DNA from: an uncultured Verrucomicrobiales bacterium
Lineage (GTDB): Bacteria; Verrucomicrobiota; Verrucomicrobiia; Verrucomicrobiales; Akkermansiaceae
Reading direction: 5' to 3'
DNA length: 64,000 bases
Assembly (NCBI GenBank): GCA_937928545.1
Contig: CALGJQ010000013.1
Location: 39,120 to 103,119 of the forward strand
Numbering within the stretch: position 1 is the first letter of the stretch; each line of letters starts with the position of its first letter. A program made the position numbers and the translations under genes. Under the pieces are notes generated by a model. It saw nothing but the letters and a program-made list of their open reading frames with translations, was not told the DNA's origin and did not search any database. This document shows, piece after piece, positions 51,557 to 61,634 of this stretch.

Positions 51557-51870
51557 GGAAATAGTGTGAGCCGAAAGCGGGAAAGTATAAATCCCATTTT
51601 TCCGAGAAAAGACTGCTTGCCCCCTACGAGCTGAGGGGCAAGGAGTCTAGGGAGCTCATGATGGCGAAGGGGTGGGGAAGGACCATATGAGCTAGATTCC
51701 CAGTGAGGTGATAGAAAGTGTGTATTGAAAAGCTCGAAAAGAACCCGAGGGTATTTGCTGTGATAGGAGGAGTTATCACGAAGAGAGTTACGATTCTGAT
51801 TTTAAAGATATTTGGAAGGGAGTTTATTGATTGATTTATCCAGCTGATTTCGCATATTTTTGAATAGATT
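51557..51870. other. 314-bp intergenic region with a long hairpin
   Basis: GACTGCTTGCCCC and GGGGCAAGGAGTC (51611-51647) form a 13-bp stem with one mismatch and an 11-nt loop; there is no T run. The rest, up to the unknown gene, is AT-rich and without a recognisable gene. Confidence 0.6.
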
Positions 51871-52542
51871 GTGAATGTAGGTGGTAAAGAAAAAGGTGAC
51901 TCGGAGGTTTCTGATCTTCTAAGGTCCTTTTTTGCGATTTCACCGCAGCGAATTCTTCTGGATTTGCGAAACATTGAATCACAAGCTGATGAGCACCGGA
52001 AAGAAGAGGCTCGGGTAAGGCGGCTAGGATGTGATCGTTTAAGCGATCTGGCTGAGTCTTACCATCGGCGGCTTCTTTTGGGGCATAATATGCTACAGGT
52101 TTCGATGCTTCCGCCTGACTTGGTCTTGTTTGCGGCAACTGTGACTGCTCATGAAATTGCCGAGCTATCATGTGCGAATTCATGTGGACGAGGTCGTAGC
52201 TTGGAGCTCTGCCAAATTTTGGAAAATCTGGAAGGTTCGAGCCGCTTAGATGAATTCTCCAATGCTGTTTTCGCAAGCGATGTCATGATTGCAAAAATCC
52301 ACGACGCAGTTTTCCTAGAAATTCTGGTGCGATACGGAATGGATCAAGTGGCATCTCTTTTTGAGGATAACCGGCCGCTCTATGAAATTCGTTGTGCGGT
52401 TGGGAGACAGTTGATTGTTGGAGAACTTGATCAAGAAGAAGAGCACGAAAAAACCATAGAGAGCTTTCGCGAACTCTATGGTCCTGAGTTTTTGCAGGAG
52501 TATTTGCGACGCCTAACGAGTCATGATCTCCTAGAAGGCTAG
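51871..52542 (+). CDS. hypothetical cytoplasmic protein
   Basis: The 223-residue protein is not recognised. It is soluble, helical and rich in Leu, Arg and Glu, with four or five Cys, among them the pairs SCANSC and ELC near the middle. It starts with GTG; no better ATG is in frame nearby. It ends with an overlap of 4 bases to the convergent pgi gene. No signal peptide or membrane segment. Base use is similar to its neighbours but the upstream region is AT-rich. Confidence 0.6.
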   Translation: MNVGGKEKGDSEVSDLLRSFFAISPQRILLDLRNIESQADEHRKEEARVRRLGCDRLSDLAESYHRRLLLGHNMLQVSMLPPDLVLFAATVTAHEIAELSCANSCGRGRSLELCQILENLEGSSRLDEFSNAVFASDVMIAKIHDAVFLEILVRYGMDQVASLFEDNRPLYEIRCAVGRQLIVGELDQEEEHEKTIESFRELYGPEFLQEYLRRLTSHDLLEG

Positions 52543-54089
52543 AGATAGAATCGATCGTCCATCGGGTCGGTGCCACGGGTGTGGCTGGCCTCACCATTTG
52601 AAGCGAGGTGGACGAGGCAATGGAAGACATCTTCGGGGTCACCATCGATAGCGGTTGCCACTTCGATGGCGCTTTTTCGTTCAGCGGTGAGGTTGCCCCG
52701 GACTTCGTTGAGAAGGGTGAGGAAGTCATTGGCGGCGACCTTACCTGCTTCTACGCCGGGCTGGTGGTAAGCGTTGATGTTAACGAGAGAGGCGTAGAAA
52801 GTGACTGCGCGCTCAAAGAGGGCAATGAGGTGGCCCATGCTGCGGGCGGTGACTTGCTCGATGGAGATGAGAGCCGAGTGACGGCCGTTTTCGTAAAGAG
52901 CGCGGCGGGTGCCTCGGAGGAAGCCTTGGAGATAGTCGGCCGAGGTGTTGGCACCTTCCACGGAGATTGATTTCCCGTCACGTCCTTTGCGGACTTCGAT
53001 GAAGGTTGCGAAGAAGTTGTGCAAGCCATCGCGCAATTGCTGCACGTAGGCGTGTTGGTCAGTGGAGCCTTTGTTGCCATAAACGGCGAGGCCTTGGTTG
53101 ACGGTTTTGCCGTCAAGGTCCTCGGCTTTTCCGAGTGACTCCATGATGAGTTGTTGGAGATACTTGGAGAAGAGGACGAGGGAATCTTTGTAGGGAAGGA
53201 CGACCATGTCGCGGTCGCCTTTGCCATTCCCTTCGTGATACCAAGCGAGGGCCAACCTCATCGCGGCGTTGTTCTGGGCATCGGTCGAGCGGGTTTGCTC
53301 GTCCATTTCTTTCGCGCCTTCGAGCATCGCTTCGAAGTCGATGTCTTGCAGTGCCATCGGCACGAGTCCGACGGTGGAAAGGATGGAGGTGCGGCCGCCG
53401 ACCCAATCTTCCATGGGGAAGGTGGTGATGAAGCCTTCTTCGCGGGCGAAGTTATCGAGCTTGGAACCCTCGCCTGTGACGGCGATGGCGTGCTTCGCAA
53501 ATTCTAAGCCGGCTTCTTCGTAGGCATCCTTGGCCTCCAGCATGCCATTGCGGGTTTCGGCAGTGCCGCCAGATTTTGAGATGACGACGGCGAGGGTTTG
53601 AGAAAGTTCCGAGCCGATTTCGGCGAGGTCTCGGTCCATCCCAGCAGGGTCGGTATTGTCGAAGAAGTAGGGTTTGATTTCACCGACTTGGCCGAGGGCG
53701 TCATTGATGAGCTGAGGTCCGAGCGCGGAGCCGCCGATTCCAATAATGAGGAGGTTTTTGAAAACTCCGCCGGAAGGTGGGGCAATTTCTCCGGTGGGAA
53801 TCATGGAGGCGAACTCCTTGATGGAGGCGATGGGCTCGGTGATTTGCTTCCGGATCTCATCGTTCGGCGCGAGGTCGGAATTGCGCAACCAATAGTGACC
53901 GACCATGCGTCCTTCATCTGGGTTGGCGATTTCACCAGCCTCGAGCTTGGCGAGGTCGGCGAATGCTTTTTCGACCTTTGGCTGCATCTTAGCGGCAAAG
54001 TCGTCCGCGATGTCCATGCGGGAGAGGTCGAGGCTGAAGCCGAGATCTGGGTAGCGGAGAAGGGTGGACGAGTAGTTTTCGAAGGTCAT
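52539..54089 (-). CDS. pgi: glucose-6-phosphate isomerase
   Basis: The 516-residue enzyme interconverts glucose-6-phosphate and fructose-6-phosphate. Recognised parts are IGIGGSALGPQLINDAL, the sugar-isomerase phosphate site VVISKSGGTAETRNGM, WVGGRTSILSTVGL with the substrate-binding Gly/Arg, and the late KGSTDQHAYVQQL with the catalytic His. It belongs to the group of the shorter bacterial Pgi proteins. The start MTFENYSS is chosen because the longer frame runs back into apt, whose stop is 4 bp upstream. The two genes are probably one operon. Confidence 0.93.
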   Translation of the reverse strand: MTFENYSSTLLRYPDLGFSLDLSRMDIADDFAAKMQPKVEKAFADLAKLEAGEIANPDEGRMVGHYWLRNSDLAPNDEIRKQITEPIASIKEFASMIPTGEIAPPSGGVFKNLLIIGIGGSALGPQLINDALGQVGEIKPYFFDNTDPAGMDRDLAEIGSELSQTLAVVISKSGGTAETRNGMLEAKDAYEEAGLEFAKHAIAVTGEGSKLDNFAREEGFITTFPMEDWVGGRTSILSTVGLVPMALQDIDFEAMLEGAKEMDEQTRSTDAQNNAAMRLALAWYHEGNGKGDRDMVVLPYKDSLVLFSKYLQQLIMESLGKAEDLDGKTVNQGLAVYGNKGSTDQHAYVQQLRDGLHNFFATFIEVRKGRDGKSISVEGANTSADYLQGFLRGTRRALYENGRHSALISIEQVTARSMGHLIALFERAVTFYASLVNINAYHQPGVEAGKVAANDFLTLLNEVRGNLTAERKSAIEVATAIDGDPEDVFHCLVHLASNGEASHTRGTDPMDDRFYL

Positions 54090-54093
54090 CTTT

Positions 54094-54618
54094 TTAGTAG
54101 CTGAGAATGGAATGGGTGTCGGAATGACCGAGGGCTTCGCGGCCTTTGAGGTCGGCAAGCTCGATCAAAAAAGAAACCCCGACGATGTCAGCGTCGAGGG
54201 CTTTGAGGAGCTTGATAGAAGCAGCTGCCGTGCCGCCTGTGGCGAGGAGGTCATCGACGAGGAGAATTTTTTCGCCGGGCTTGATAGCGTCGGCGTGGAT
54301 TTCGACAACGTCTTCGCCGTATTCGAGGCTGTAAGCCATTTGGTGAGTGGTCCACGGAAGCTTGCCTTTCTTGCGGACGGGGACGAAGCCGGCGTTGAGA
54401 ATCTGCGCAACTCCGGCGGCGAAGATGAAGCCTCGGGCATCGATTCCGACGACCTTATCGATTTTGGTGTCGCCCGCGGTCGCTGCGAGGAGTTCGAGTG
54501 AGGTTTTAAAGAGTTCAGCATCCCCAAGGATGGGGGTGATGTCTTTGAAAAGGATCCCCGGTTTCGGGAAATCAGGAACATCGCGGATCGCGGAATCAAG
54601 GTCAGCTGCGGCAGGCAT
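54094..54618 (-). CDS. apt: adenine phosphoribosyltransferase
   Basis: The 174-residue enzyme shows the Apt pattern: IRDVPDFPKPGILFKDITP, VGIDARGFIFAAGVA, VPVRKKGKLPW and the PRPP-binding LLVDDLLATGGT. It salvages adenine to AMP using phosphoribosyl pyrophosphate. Length is as expected. It heads the apt-pgi pair on the minus strand; upstream is a 283-bp inverted-repeat element. Confidence 0.95.
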   Translation of the reverse strand: MPAAADLDSAIRDVPDFPKPGILFKDITPILGDAELFKTSLELLAATAGDTKIDKVVGIDARGFIFAAGVAQILNAGFVPVRKKGKLPWTTHQMAYSLEYGEDVVEIHADAIKPGEKILLVDDLLATGGTAAASIKLLKALDADIVGVSFLIELADLKGREALGHSDTHSILSY

Positions 54619-54723
54619 GTAGGCAGTCTAAACAGAAATGTGGGGAGGGAAAATCCTTAAACAAAGGTTATGTAGGCAGGGCGATCAAACTAGGGAGAAT
54701 TTTTCGCGATGTCTCTTTGTTCT

Positions 54724-55006
54724 CCAGCCCCAATCGGGGCGATCTAACGTAGCCCACGGGCAGAGGGAGGAACGACCGTCGCCCTGGGGTTGTGCATGAA
54801 CCGGTCCGGGGCAAGCCAAACGTGGTGATCTCCATACCACGCACCCGCCGCCCCCACCACCAGTAGCGACGCCGGAAGGGCGTGCTTCGGGCACCTCATA
54901 TCCGATTCAAGATCAAAGGCTCGCGCCTCGTTTCTTCGACCCCAAGACCCAGGGCGACGCTACGCTTTGCCACTGGGCTACGTTAGATTGCCCCGATTGG
55001 GGCTGG
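54724..55006. mobile_element. 283-bp MITE-like element with 33-bp inverted ends
   Basis: The first 33 bp (beginning CCAGCCCCAATCGGGGCGAT) and last 33 bp are inverted copies with a single mismatch. Inside, further imperfectly paired blocks occur (GTCGCCCTGGGG near 54778 against ACCCAGGGCGAC near 54940). No coding capacity and no clear target-site duplication was found. It looks like a non-autonomous or structured dispersed element, between apt and the giant-protein gene. Confidence 0.75.
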
Positions 55007-55180
55007 TGAGTTGGTCGCTGAAAATTCCCTAGCTTGATAGCCCTGGGTAGAAGCCTCGTCTTCCCCACTTTTCTTTTCTCGATCTTTTTTCTAAGAAGAT
55101 CGGTCTTCGTGCTTCGTTATGATAGACGATCCCTTGGGTTGCCTACGTGTCTGCTCAAATCACTTGCACCTAAAATTCTC

Positions 55181-58100
55181 ATGAAAACGATCCACCGCCC
55201 CTCACTGCGTCTTCGCTTTTTTACGGCACTCAGTGCTTTGCTTCTCAGTGGCTCCACGTTGATGGCCCAACAAAGCGTTGGCTTTATCGAAGACTTCGCG
55301 CTCGCCGAGAAACGTGAAGAGGCTCTCAAGCAGCTCATTCCCGGAACGGAAGACTATTACTACTATCACGCCCTTCATTTCCAAAATGAGCGCCAACTTG
55401 ATCGTCTAAAAGAAATTCTAACGCAATGGCGGAATCGTTTTGAGAATTCAGGGCAGCGTAAGCTCATTGAAAATCGCGAGGCTCTCATTCGCTACTCTGA
55501 CGATCCCGAGGCCACTTTGGCTTATCTCAAAAAAGAGCTCAATCTCTCCCTCAATCATCAGCAGGAAGGGATCGCGCGTGATGCCAATCATCCCTCCAAA
55601 CTCGATCAAAAATTGATCTCTTGGAAAAGCTTCCTCGATGAGGCTCGTCGCAATTCCGCGAATCTTAGTAATCTCGATGAGTCCGCCTTCTACCTCTTCT
55701 TGGAATCGAAACCGAAGCTCACTTCAAACGAGCGACGCGATCTTCTTGCTCGCGCGACCTTGCCCGATCTTCCAAATCTCCTCGAAAACATCCTCACAGA
55801 TCTCAAAAGCAAAGAGAGTCGCGGCTTCGGAGAATTTTCGATTCATCGTGCTCTCACGAAGCTCCAGTTGGAGCAGCTTCTCGAAGGAAAAAAGGACCTC
55901 ATCAATCATGAAGCCTATGTCCAAACCTACCTCGCAAAACTCCTGCCCGGCGCAGATGAGAATCTCGCCAGCTCACCGGAAGTTCGGGAAGCCTATCTCG
56001 ACCGAGCTTGGAAATTTGTCAGCACCTTGGCGCCTTCTTTCACTTCGCTGAAAGCTCACCTTCTCTACCAACGCCTCGTTCATGATCGGGCGCTCGGGAA
56101 AGAGAATCAGAAACGCTTTCTGACCTACCTCGCTCTTCCTCGCAATGTCTCCTACCTCAATCCCGAGTGGCGTAAAAACAATGAGGTGCCTTGGCGTAGC
56201 GCGGCTGATCTAGGCCGCGATTTCCGCAGTGTCACCACGCTTCCTCCCGTCGGTGGGGGCGATGAGGCCTTGGTCAAAAATTACCTCCTGCACTTTTTGA
56301 AGGACGCCAAGGACTCCAAAAAATTCGCGCCCTATCTCCGTGAAAGTTGGCTGCGCGCGGTCTTTGCGGAATCCAAAATTACGAATGGCGTCGGCAAGCC
56401 GGCTGACTGGGCCTCGCTTCTTTCGCCTTCGCAGTTCCAAGCTCTAAAAGATCGCGTCGATATCGAGTTCGATCCCACTTCGCCCGAAGTCTATTCGCTC
56501 GATGACGAGGCCACTCTCAAGGTCCATCTCAAGAATGTTCCCAAGCTCATCATTAAAGTTTTTGAAATCAACACCCTGAACTACTACCGCAATCGGAAAG
56601 ACGAAGTCAGCACCGATATCGAACTCGATGGCCTCGTCGCGAATCACGTGGAAGTTCACGAATACAAAGAAGCTCCGCAGCTCCGCCATCTTCGTGAATT
56701 CAAAATCCCGAGCATCGAAAAACGTCGTGGCCTCTGGGTTGTCGAGTTCATCGGTGGTGGAAAAAGCAGTCGTGCTGTGATCCGCAAAGGTTCACTCGGT
56801 ATCCTCACGCGCAGCCTTCCAAAGGGTGAACTCATCACGGTGCTCGATGAAAAGCATCAGCCTGCCAAAGGCGCTGGCGTCTGGATTGGCGAGCGTCGCT
56901 ATGATTGCGATGACAAGGGGAGGGCGCTTCTTCCATTCTCAAACAATCCGGGGCAGCGCACCGTTGTGATCGAAGATGCCAAGGGCTTAGCCACTCTCGC
57001 ACGGATCACGCAACCTAAGGAAGCCTATCAATTAAAAGCGGGTATCCATCTCGATCAGGAGGCCTTGCGCACTGGCGGGAAAGCAGAGGTTCTCATTCGC
57101 CCGACTCTCACCGTGGCAGGGCAAACGGTCTCGCTGGCCAGTATCGAGTCCTCAAGTCTCTCACTCACTTCGATCAATCTCGATGGCGTTCCGGCGAGCA
57201 CTAGCGTGCAAGATTTTAAACTCATGAGCGATCGTGAGGCCGTTCATGAATTCTCGGTTCCAGATCGCGTGACCCAGATTACGGCGACTCTCAAAGTGAA
57301 GATCAAAGTCGCCAGTCAGGGTGGGAAAGAAATCGAACTCTCAGACTCACGCACTTTCACAGTGAACCAGACTCTCGCTAGTCAGAAGGTTGGAGACCTC
57401 TTTCTCAGTCAAATTGATGGCCGCTATCGAGTCGAGTATCTCGGACGAAATGGTGAGGCTCTCGCGGGTCAAAACCTCAGTGTAAAAATTCATCACAGAG
57501 GATTTAAAAATCATCGGAACGTCACCTTGAAAACCAATAAGGTCGGTGGAGTCGATCTCGGTGAATTGACCGGTATCCGACGAATCGAAGTCAGCGCTAC
57601 GGGGAACCATTCTCGTGATTGGTTTCTCCATCAAGATCGCCGCGATCAAGTTGGACTTCACACTCTTGTCGCAGGGCAGGATCTGAAAATCCCCTTTGTC
57701 GACCGCTTGCAAAGGTCCGAACTCGCGTTCTTTTCCTATTCTAAGGGTGGTTATGTGACCGACGAATTTTCACGCCTCAAAGTGAACAAGGGGTATCTCG
57801 TAGCCCCTAAGCTTCCGGCCGGTGACTACCGCCTCATCCTGAAGCCAGATCAACGAGTGATTCAAATTTCAGTGGCCGAGGGAACCGTTTCAAAAGGTCA
57901 CGTCTTCAATGGGACTCGCATGCTAGAATTGCCGATTCGTGAGCCCTCTCATCTCGCTCAGATCAAAACTGGAAAAGAGACCCTCGAGATTCAAGTCGAG
58001 GGTCTTGATGACCTCACTCGTGTGCACGTCGTTGCGACTCGTTTTCTCCCACGCTTCGCTCCCATGTGGGCTCTTGGTGGTTCCCAACGGACAGGTCTCA

Positions 58101-61100
58101 CCAATGGTCGAGGACGTTACCTCCCGAGCCTCTACATCAGCGGGCGAAACCTAGGAGACGAACTCCGCTACATCCTTGAGCGTCGATATGCTCAGAAGTT
58201 TGTTGGCAACATGCTAGTGCGTCCCGAAATTCTCCTGAATCCTTGGGCGATTCGTGATACTGAATCCGGCGAAGAGAACCTCACTGAAGGAGATCGCTTT
58301 GCTCGGAAACCAGTGCCAACTCCGGCCTCTTTAAGGAGGACTAAGGGTAAAGCTCAAAAGAGTGAAGAGGGTTTTGGCGCAGGTGAGCCTGCCGCTCCGT
58401 CATACGAGTTCCTTGCTCACGATCCCGTCACGCTTCCGAACTTGATTCCTGACGAAAACGGAAAGCTCTCGATCAAGCTCGATGCTTTTGGTGATCGTCA
58501 GCACATTCACGTTCTCCTCGTCGATCCCGACGGGAGCACCTATCGCAGCGTTTCCTTGCCGGATCGCCAGACGAAACTGCGTGACCTTCGCCTCATCAAA
58601 GCTCTCGATCCTATGGGTCATTTCACCGAGCAGGAAAGCGTCACTCTTCTTAAAAAAGGAGACAGCCTCACCATTCCCGGTCTCTTGAATGCGGAGTTCG
58701 AGGTCTTTGATCACCTTGGCGCGATTCATCGTTATTTCCTTAACTTGAAGAACGATGCCACTCTCCGTGAGTTCTCTTTCGTCACCAACTGGCCCTCGCT
58801 TGCCGATGCTGAGAAGAAGGAAAAATACTCGAAGTATGCCTGTCACGAGCTGAGCTTTTTCCTTTCGCGAAAAGATCCTGAGTTCTTTAAGTCGGTCGTG
58901 CTTCCGCATCTCGCCAATAAAAAGGATCGAACCTTCATGGACGACTACTTGCTCGCGAAGCCGCTTGAGAAGTATCTCGAGCCTTACCAGTATGCCCGTC
59001 TCAATGTGGTCGAACGTCTTCTTCTCCTACAGAGTGATCCCAAAGGCCTCGCAAACCTTGCCTTGGATCTAGAGCACCGCCTTGCTTTGAAAGCTCCTAA
59101 TCCCGGACAGGCTCAGCTCTTCTTCAGTGCGGCGGTTGGCGGGGGGGCATTTGGAGATGGATATGCCGGGAAGAAGGTTGATGGCACGCTGAGAGAGCTT
59201 TCCGAAAGTGGAATGGATGATCCTTTTGGCGGGGTCACTGGGGCGGCCCTTGGCGAGCCTGGAGAAGCTGAGAGAAGGTCTCTTTCTTTTGCGAAAAAAG
59301 CAAAAGAGCGTGTAGTTCAGGAGGCTGCCATCGCTGACTTGGCGAGCAGAGCTCGCGGGAAAAATGAAGAGGCTCCGGCAGATGCCTTTATGGTGGCTGA
59401 TGAAGAGATGGAATTGCTCGAACGAGCGGAGCAGCTCTATCGCAGTTTGGAACCCACCAAAGAGTGGGCGGAGAACAACTACTACAAACTTCGTATTTCA
59501 CAGCAGAACTATGAACTCATTGACGAAAATCAATTCTGGCTCGATCTCGCGAAGCTCGGACTCAAGCCGAACTTCGGGTCTCGCCATCTTGGTGAAGCCA
59601 CCGGGAACTTTGCGGAGATGATGCTCGCGCTTTCCTTTCTCGATCTTCCTTTCGAGTCTCCCAAACATGATGATGAAGTCAAAGATGGTGACCTGAACTT
59701 CACGGCAGGGGGCAACGCGCTTCTTTTTCATCGTGAAGTCAAAGAAGCGGATATGGCTGAGAAAACTCCTCCGCTGATCGTGAGCCAAAGTTTCCTTCAA
59801 GCGGACGATCGCTTCATTATCGAAGATGGTGAGAAGGTTGATAAGTTCATCACCGGAGAGTTTGTTCGCGGTATCGTCTATGCGAGCCAGATCGTGGTCA
59901 CCAATCCGACCAGTTCATCTCAACGTCTCGATCTCTTAACCCAGATTCCAAAGGGCGCGATTCCCGTATTTGGGCAGCGCTCGACCAAGACGCACAAGTT
60001 CGCTTTGCAGCCTTACACCACTCATCGCATTGAGGTGGCTTTCTACTTCCCGCTTTCGGGGGAGTTCCCAGTCTATCCCGCTCTTTTGTCAAAAGGGGAC
60101 GGAGTCATCGCTCATGCCGGAGCCTTCACTTGCAAGGTTCTCGATGAGCCGAGCAAGATTGATAAGACCTCCTGGGCTTGGATGAGTCAGTGGGGCGAAG
60201 AAGGGGATGTCTTGAAATATCTTCAAAGCGCAAATCTTCATGCCATCGATCTCACCAAAGTCGCTTGGCGCTGTCGTGAGAGCGCGGACTTCTTTAAGCA
60301 AGCTCTCGATATTTTGGATAAGCGCGGCATCTACCAACCCGTTTTGCAAAGCTACGCTCTCGTCCACAATTCTAAGGACGAGGTTGCGCAATACCTTCTC
60401 ATGCAAGCTGGCTTCTTGAATCAATGTGGACTCGCTCTTTCGAGTGACTTGATCACGTTCGATCCGATTGATCGCCGCAACTACGAGCATCTCGAATACA
60501 AACCGCTCATCAACAACCGTGCGCACGCGCTGGGCGGGGAGAACCGGATTCTCAATCCTGTCGTCCTATCTCAGTATCAACAGTTCCTCACCATCCTGAG
60601 TCAGCAAAAGGCGCTCGGTCATCGCGATCACCTCGCCGCCACTTACTACCTCTTCCTGCAAGACCGCGTCGGCGAGGCCATCGCGCATCTTGCGAAGGTT
60701 GATGGCGGGAAGTTGGACACGCAAATGCAGTTCGACTACTTCCAAGCCTACGCCGCTTTTTACCAAGCCGATCTCGGCAAGGCGCGTGGCATTGCCAAGA
60801 AATACGAAAAATATCCCGTCGACCGTTGGCGCGAACGCTTCGCGAGCATCACGGCTCAGCTGGCAGAAGTTGAAGGCGCGGGACCGGAAGTTGTCGATGA
60901 GGGGAATCGCGAGCAAGAGCAAGAAGCCGCGGCCTCTCGTGAGCCGACGCTCGCTCTTAAGATCGAAGGCGTGAAGGCAACTCTCGATTACCAAAACCTG
61001 ACCGAAGTCACGGTCAACTACTATGAGATGGACTTAGAATTCCTCTTCAGCACCGCGCCCTTCGTCTCGAGCGGGACCAGCCGCTTCTCGATCATCCAGC

Positions 61101-61513
61101 CGAACAAATCGGTCACGATGAAGTTACCGAAAGGGAAGACCGCCAAAGGCTTCGCCTTACCGAAGGAGTATCAGGCCAGTAACGTCATCGTCGAAGTCAT
61201 TGGTGGTGGGAAGAAGACCTCAAAAGCGGTTTATGCCAATGAACTCCGCACGACCCTAAGCGAAAGCATGGGCCTCCTTTCGGTTCGTCATGAAAAGACC
61301 GGCAAGCCCTTGTCGAAGGTCTACGTGAAAGTCTACGCCAAGACCTCGGATGGGGTGAAATTCTTCAAAGACGGCTACACCGACCTGCGCGGAAAATTCG
61401 ACTATGCCAGCGTCAGCTCGACCGGTCTCGGCAAAGTCGAACGCTTCAGCATCCTCATCATGAGTGAAGACCACGGCGCGACGGTTGAAGAAGCGGAAGT
61501 TCCCCAGCGCTAA
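55181..61513 (+). CDS. giant exported protein, alpha-2-macroglobulin-like architecture
   Basis: The 2110-residue product starts with a signal peptide (MKTIHRPSLRLRFF, hydrophobic core, cleavage near MAQQ). An N-terminal helical region of about 450 residues is followed by beta-rich domains with macroglobulin/carboxypeptidase-regulatory character (for example GAGVWIGERRYDCDDKGRALL), a middle region with FLSRKDPEFFKSVVLPHL-type helices, a Gly-rich insert (AAVGGGAFGDGYAGKK), and a C-terminal region with TPR-like helices and a final beta domain (GKPLSKVYVKVYAKTSDG). The thioester motif of alpha-2-macroglobulins is not seen. It is a large periplasmic or surface protein of unknown role. The start is set by the signal peptide; upstream codons lie near the MITE-like element. 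Confidence 0.78.
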   Translation: MKTIHRPSLRLRFFTALSALLLSGSTLMAQQSVGFIEDFALAEKREEALKQLIPGTEDYYYYHALHFQNERQLDRLKEILTQWRNRFENSGQRKLIENREALIRYSDDPEATLAYLKKELNLSLNHQQEGIARDANHPSKLDQKLISWKSFLDEARRNSANLSNLDESAFYLFLESKPKLTSNERRDLLARATLPDLPNLLENILTDLKSKESRGFGEFSIHRALTKLQLEQLLEGKKDLINHEAYVQTYLAKLLPGADENLASSPEVREAYLDRAWKFVSTLAPSFTSLKAHLLYQRLVHDRALGKENQKRFLTYLALPRNVSYLNPEWRKNNEVPWRSAADLGRDFRSVTTLPPVGGGDEALVKNYLLHFLKDAKDSKKFAPYLRESWLRAVFAESKITNGVGKPADWASLLSPSQFQALKDRVDIEFDPTSPEVYSLDDEATLKVHLKNVPKLIIKVFEINTLNYYRNRKDEVSTDIELDGLVANHVEVHEYKEAPQLRHLREFKIPSIEKRRGLWVVEFIGGGKSSRAVIRKGSLGILTRSLPKGELITVLDEKHQPAKGAGVWIGERRYDCDDKGRALLPFSNNPGQRTVVIEDAKGLATLARITQPKEAYQLKAGIHLDQEALRTGGKAEVLIRPTLTVAGQTVSLASIESSSLSLTSINLDGVPASTSVQDFKLMSDREAVHEFSVPDRVTQITATLKVKIKVASQGGKEIELSDSRTFTVNQTLASQKVGDLFLSQIDGRYRVEYLGRNGEALAGQNLSVKIHHRGFKNHRNVTLKTNKVGGVDLGELTGIRRIEVSATGNHSRDWFLHQDRRDQVGLHTLVAGQDLKIPFVDRLQRSELAFFSYSKGGYVTDEFSRLKVNKGYLVAPKLPAGDYRLILKPDQRVIQISVAEGTVSKGHVFNGTRMLELPIREPSHLAQIKTGKETLEIQVEGLDDLTRVHVVATRFLPRFAPMWALGGSQRTGLTNGRGRYLPSLYISGRNLGDELRYILERRYAQKFVGNMLVRPEILLNPWAIRDTESGEENLTEGDRFARKPVPTPASLRRTKGKAQKSEEGFGAGEPAAPSYEFLAHDPVTLPNLIPDENGKLSIKLDAFGDRQHIHVLLVDPDGSTYRSVSLPDRQTKLRDLRLIKALDPMGHFTEQESVTLLKKGDSLTIPGLLNAEFEVFDHLGAIHRYFLNLKNDATLREFSFVTNWPSLADAEKKEKYSKYACHELSFFLSRKDPEFFKSVVLPHLANKKDRTFMDDYLLAKPLEKYLEPYQYARLNVVERLLLLQSDPKGLANLALDLEHRLALKAPNPGQAQLFFSAAVGGGAFGDGYAGKKVDGTLRELSESGMDDPFGGVTGAALGEPGEAERRSLSFAKKAKERVVQEAAIADLASRARGKNEEAPADAFMVADEEMELLERAEQLYRSLEPTKEWAENNYYKLRISQQNYELIDENQFWLDLAKLGLKPNFGSRHLGEATGNFAEMMLALSFLDLPFESPKHDDEVKDGDLNFTAGGNALLFHREVKEADMAEKTPPLIVSQSFLQADDRFIIEDGEKVDKFITGEFVRGIVYASQIVVTNPTSSSQRLDLLTQIPKGAIPVFGQRSTKTHKFALQPYTTHRIEVAFYFPLSGEFPVYPALLSKGDGVIAHAGAFTCKVLDEPSKIDKTSWAWMSQWGEEGDVLKYLQSANLHAIDLTKVAWRCRESADFFKQALDILDKRGIYQPVLQSYALVHNSKDEVAQYLLMQAGFLNQCGLALSSDLITFDPIDRRNYEHLEYKPLINNRAHALGGENRILNPVVLSQYQQFLTILSQQKALGHRDHLAATYYLFLQDRVGEAIAHLAKVDGGKLDTQMQFDYFQAYAAFYQADLGKARGIAKKYEKYPVDRWRERFASITAQLAEVEGAGPEVVDEGNREQEQEAAASREPTLALKIEGVKATLDYQNLTEVTVNYYEMDLEFLFSTAPFVSSGTSRFSIIQPNKSVTMKLPKGKTAKGFALPKEYQASNVIVEVIGGGKKTSKAVYANELRTTLSESMGLLSVRHEKTGKPLSKVYVKVYAKTSDGVKFFKDGYTDLRGKFDYASVSSTGLGKVERFSILIMSEDHGATVEEAEVPQR

Positions 61514-61527
61514 GGGGGGAAAGAAAT

Positions 61528-61615
61528 TTTCACCGCAAAGGCGCAAAGATCGCGAAGTGAGTTGAGTCTTTTATCAAGTCCTTCCTTCGCGGCCTTAGCG
61601 TCTTTGCGGTGAAAT
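61528..61615. repeat. 88-bp palindromic element
   Basis: TTTTCACCGCAAAGGCGCAAAG at the left (first part) and its inverted counterpart CTTTGCGGTGAAA at the right form long imperfect arms of about 30 bp. It sits between the convergent giant-protein and hisI genes and could act as a terminator-like hairpin for both. Confidence 0.75.
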
Positions 61616-61634
61616 CCACGCAACTATCGAGCTG

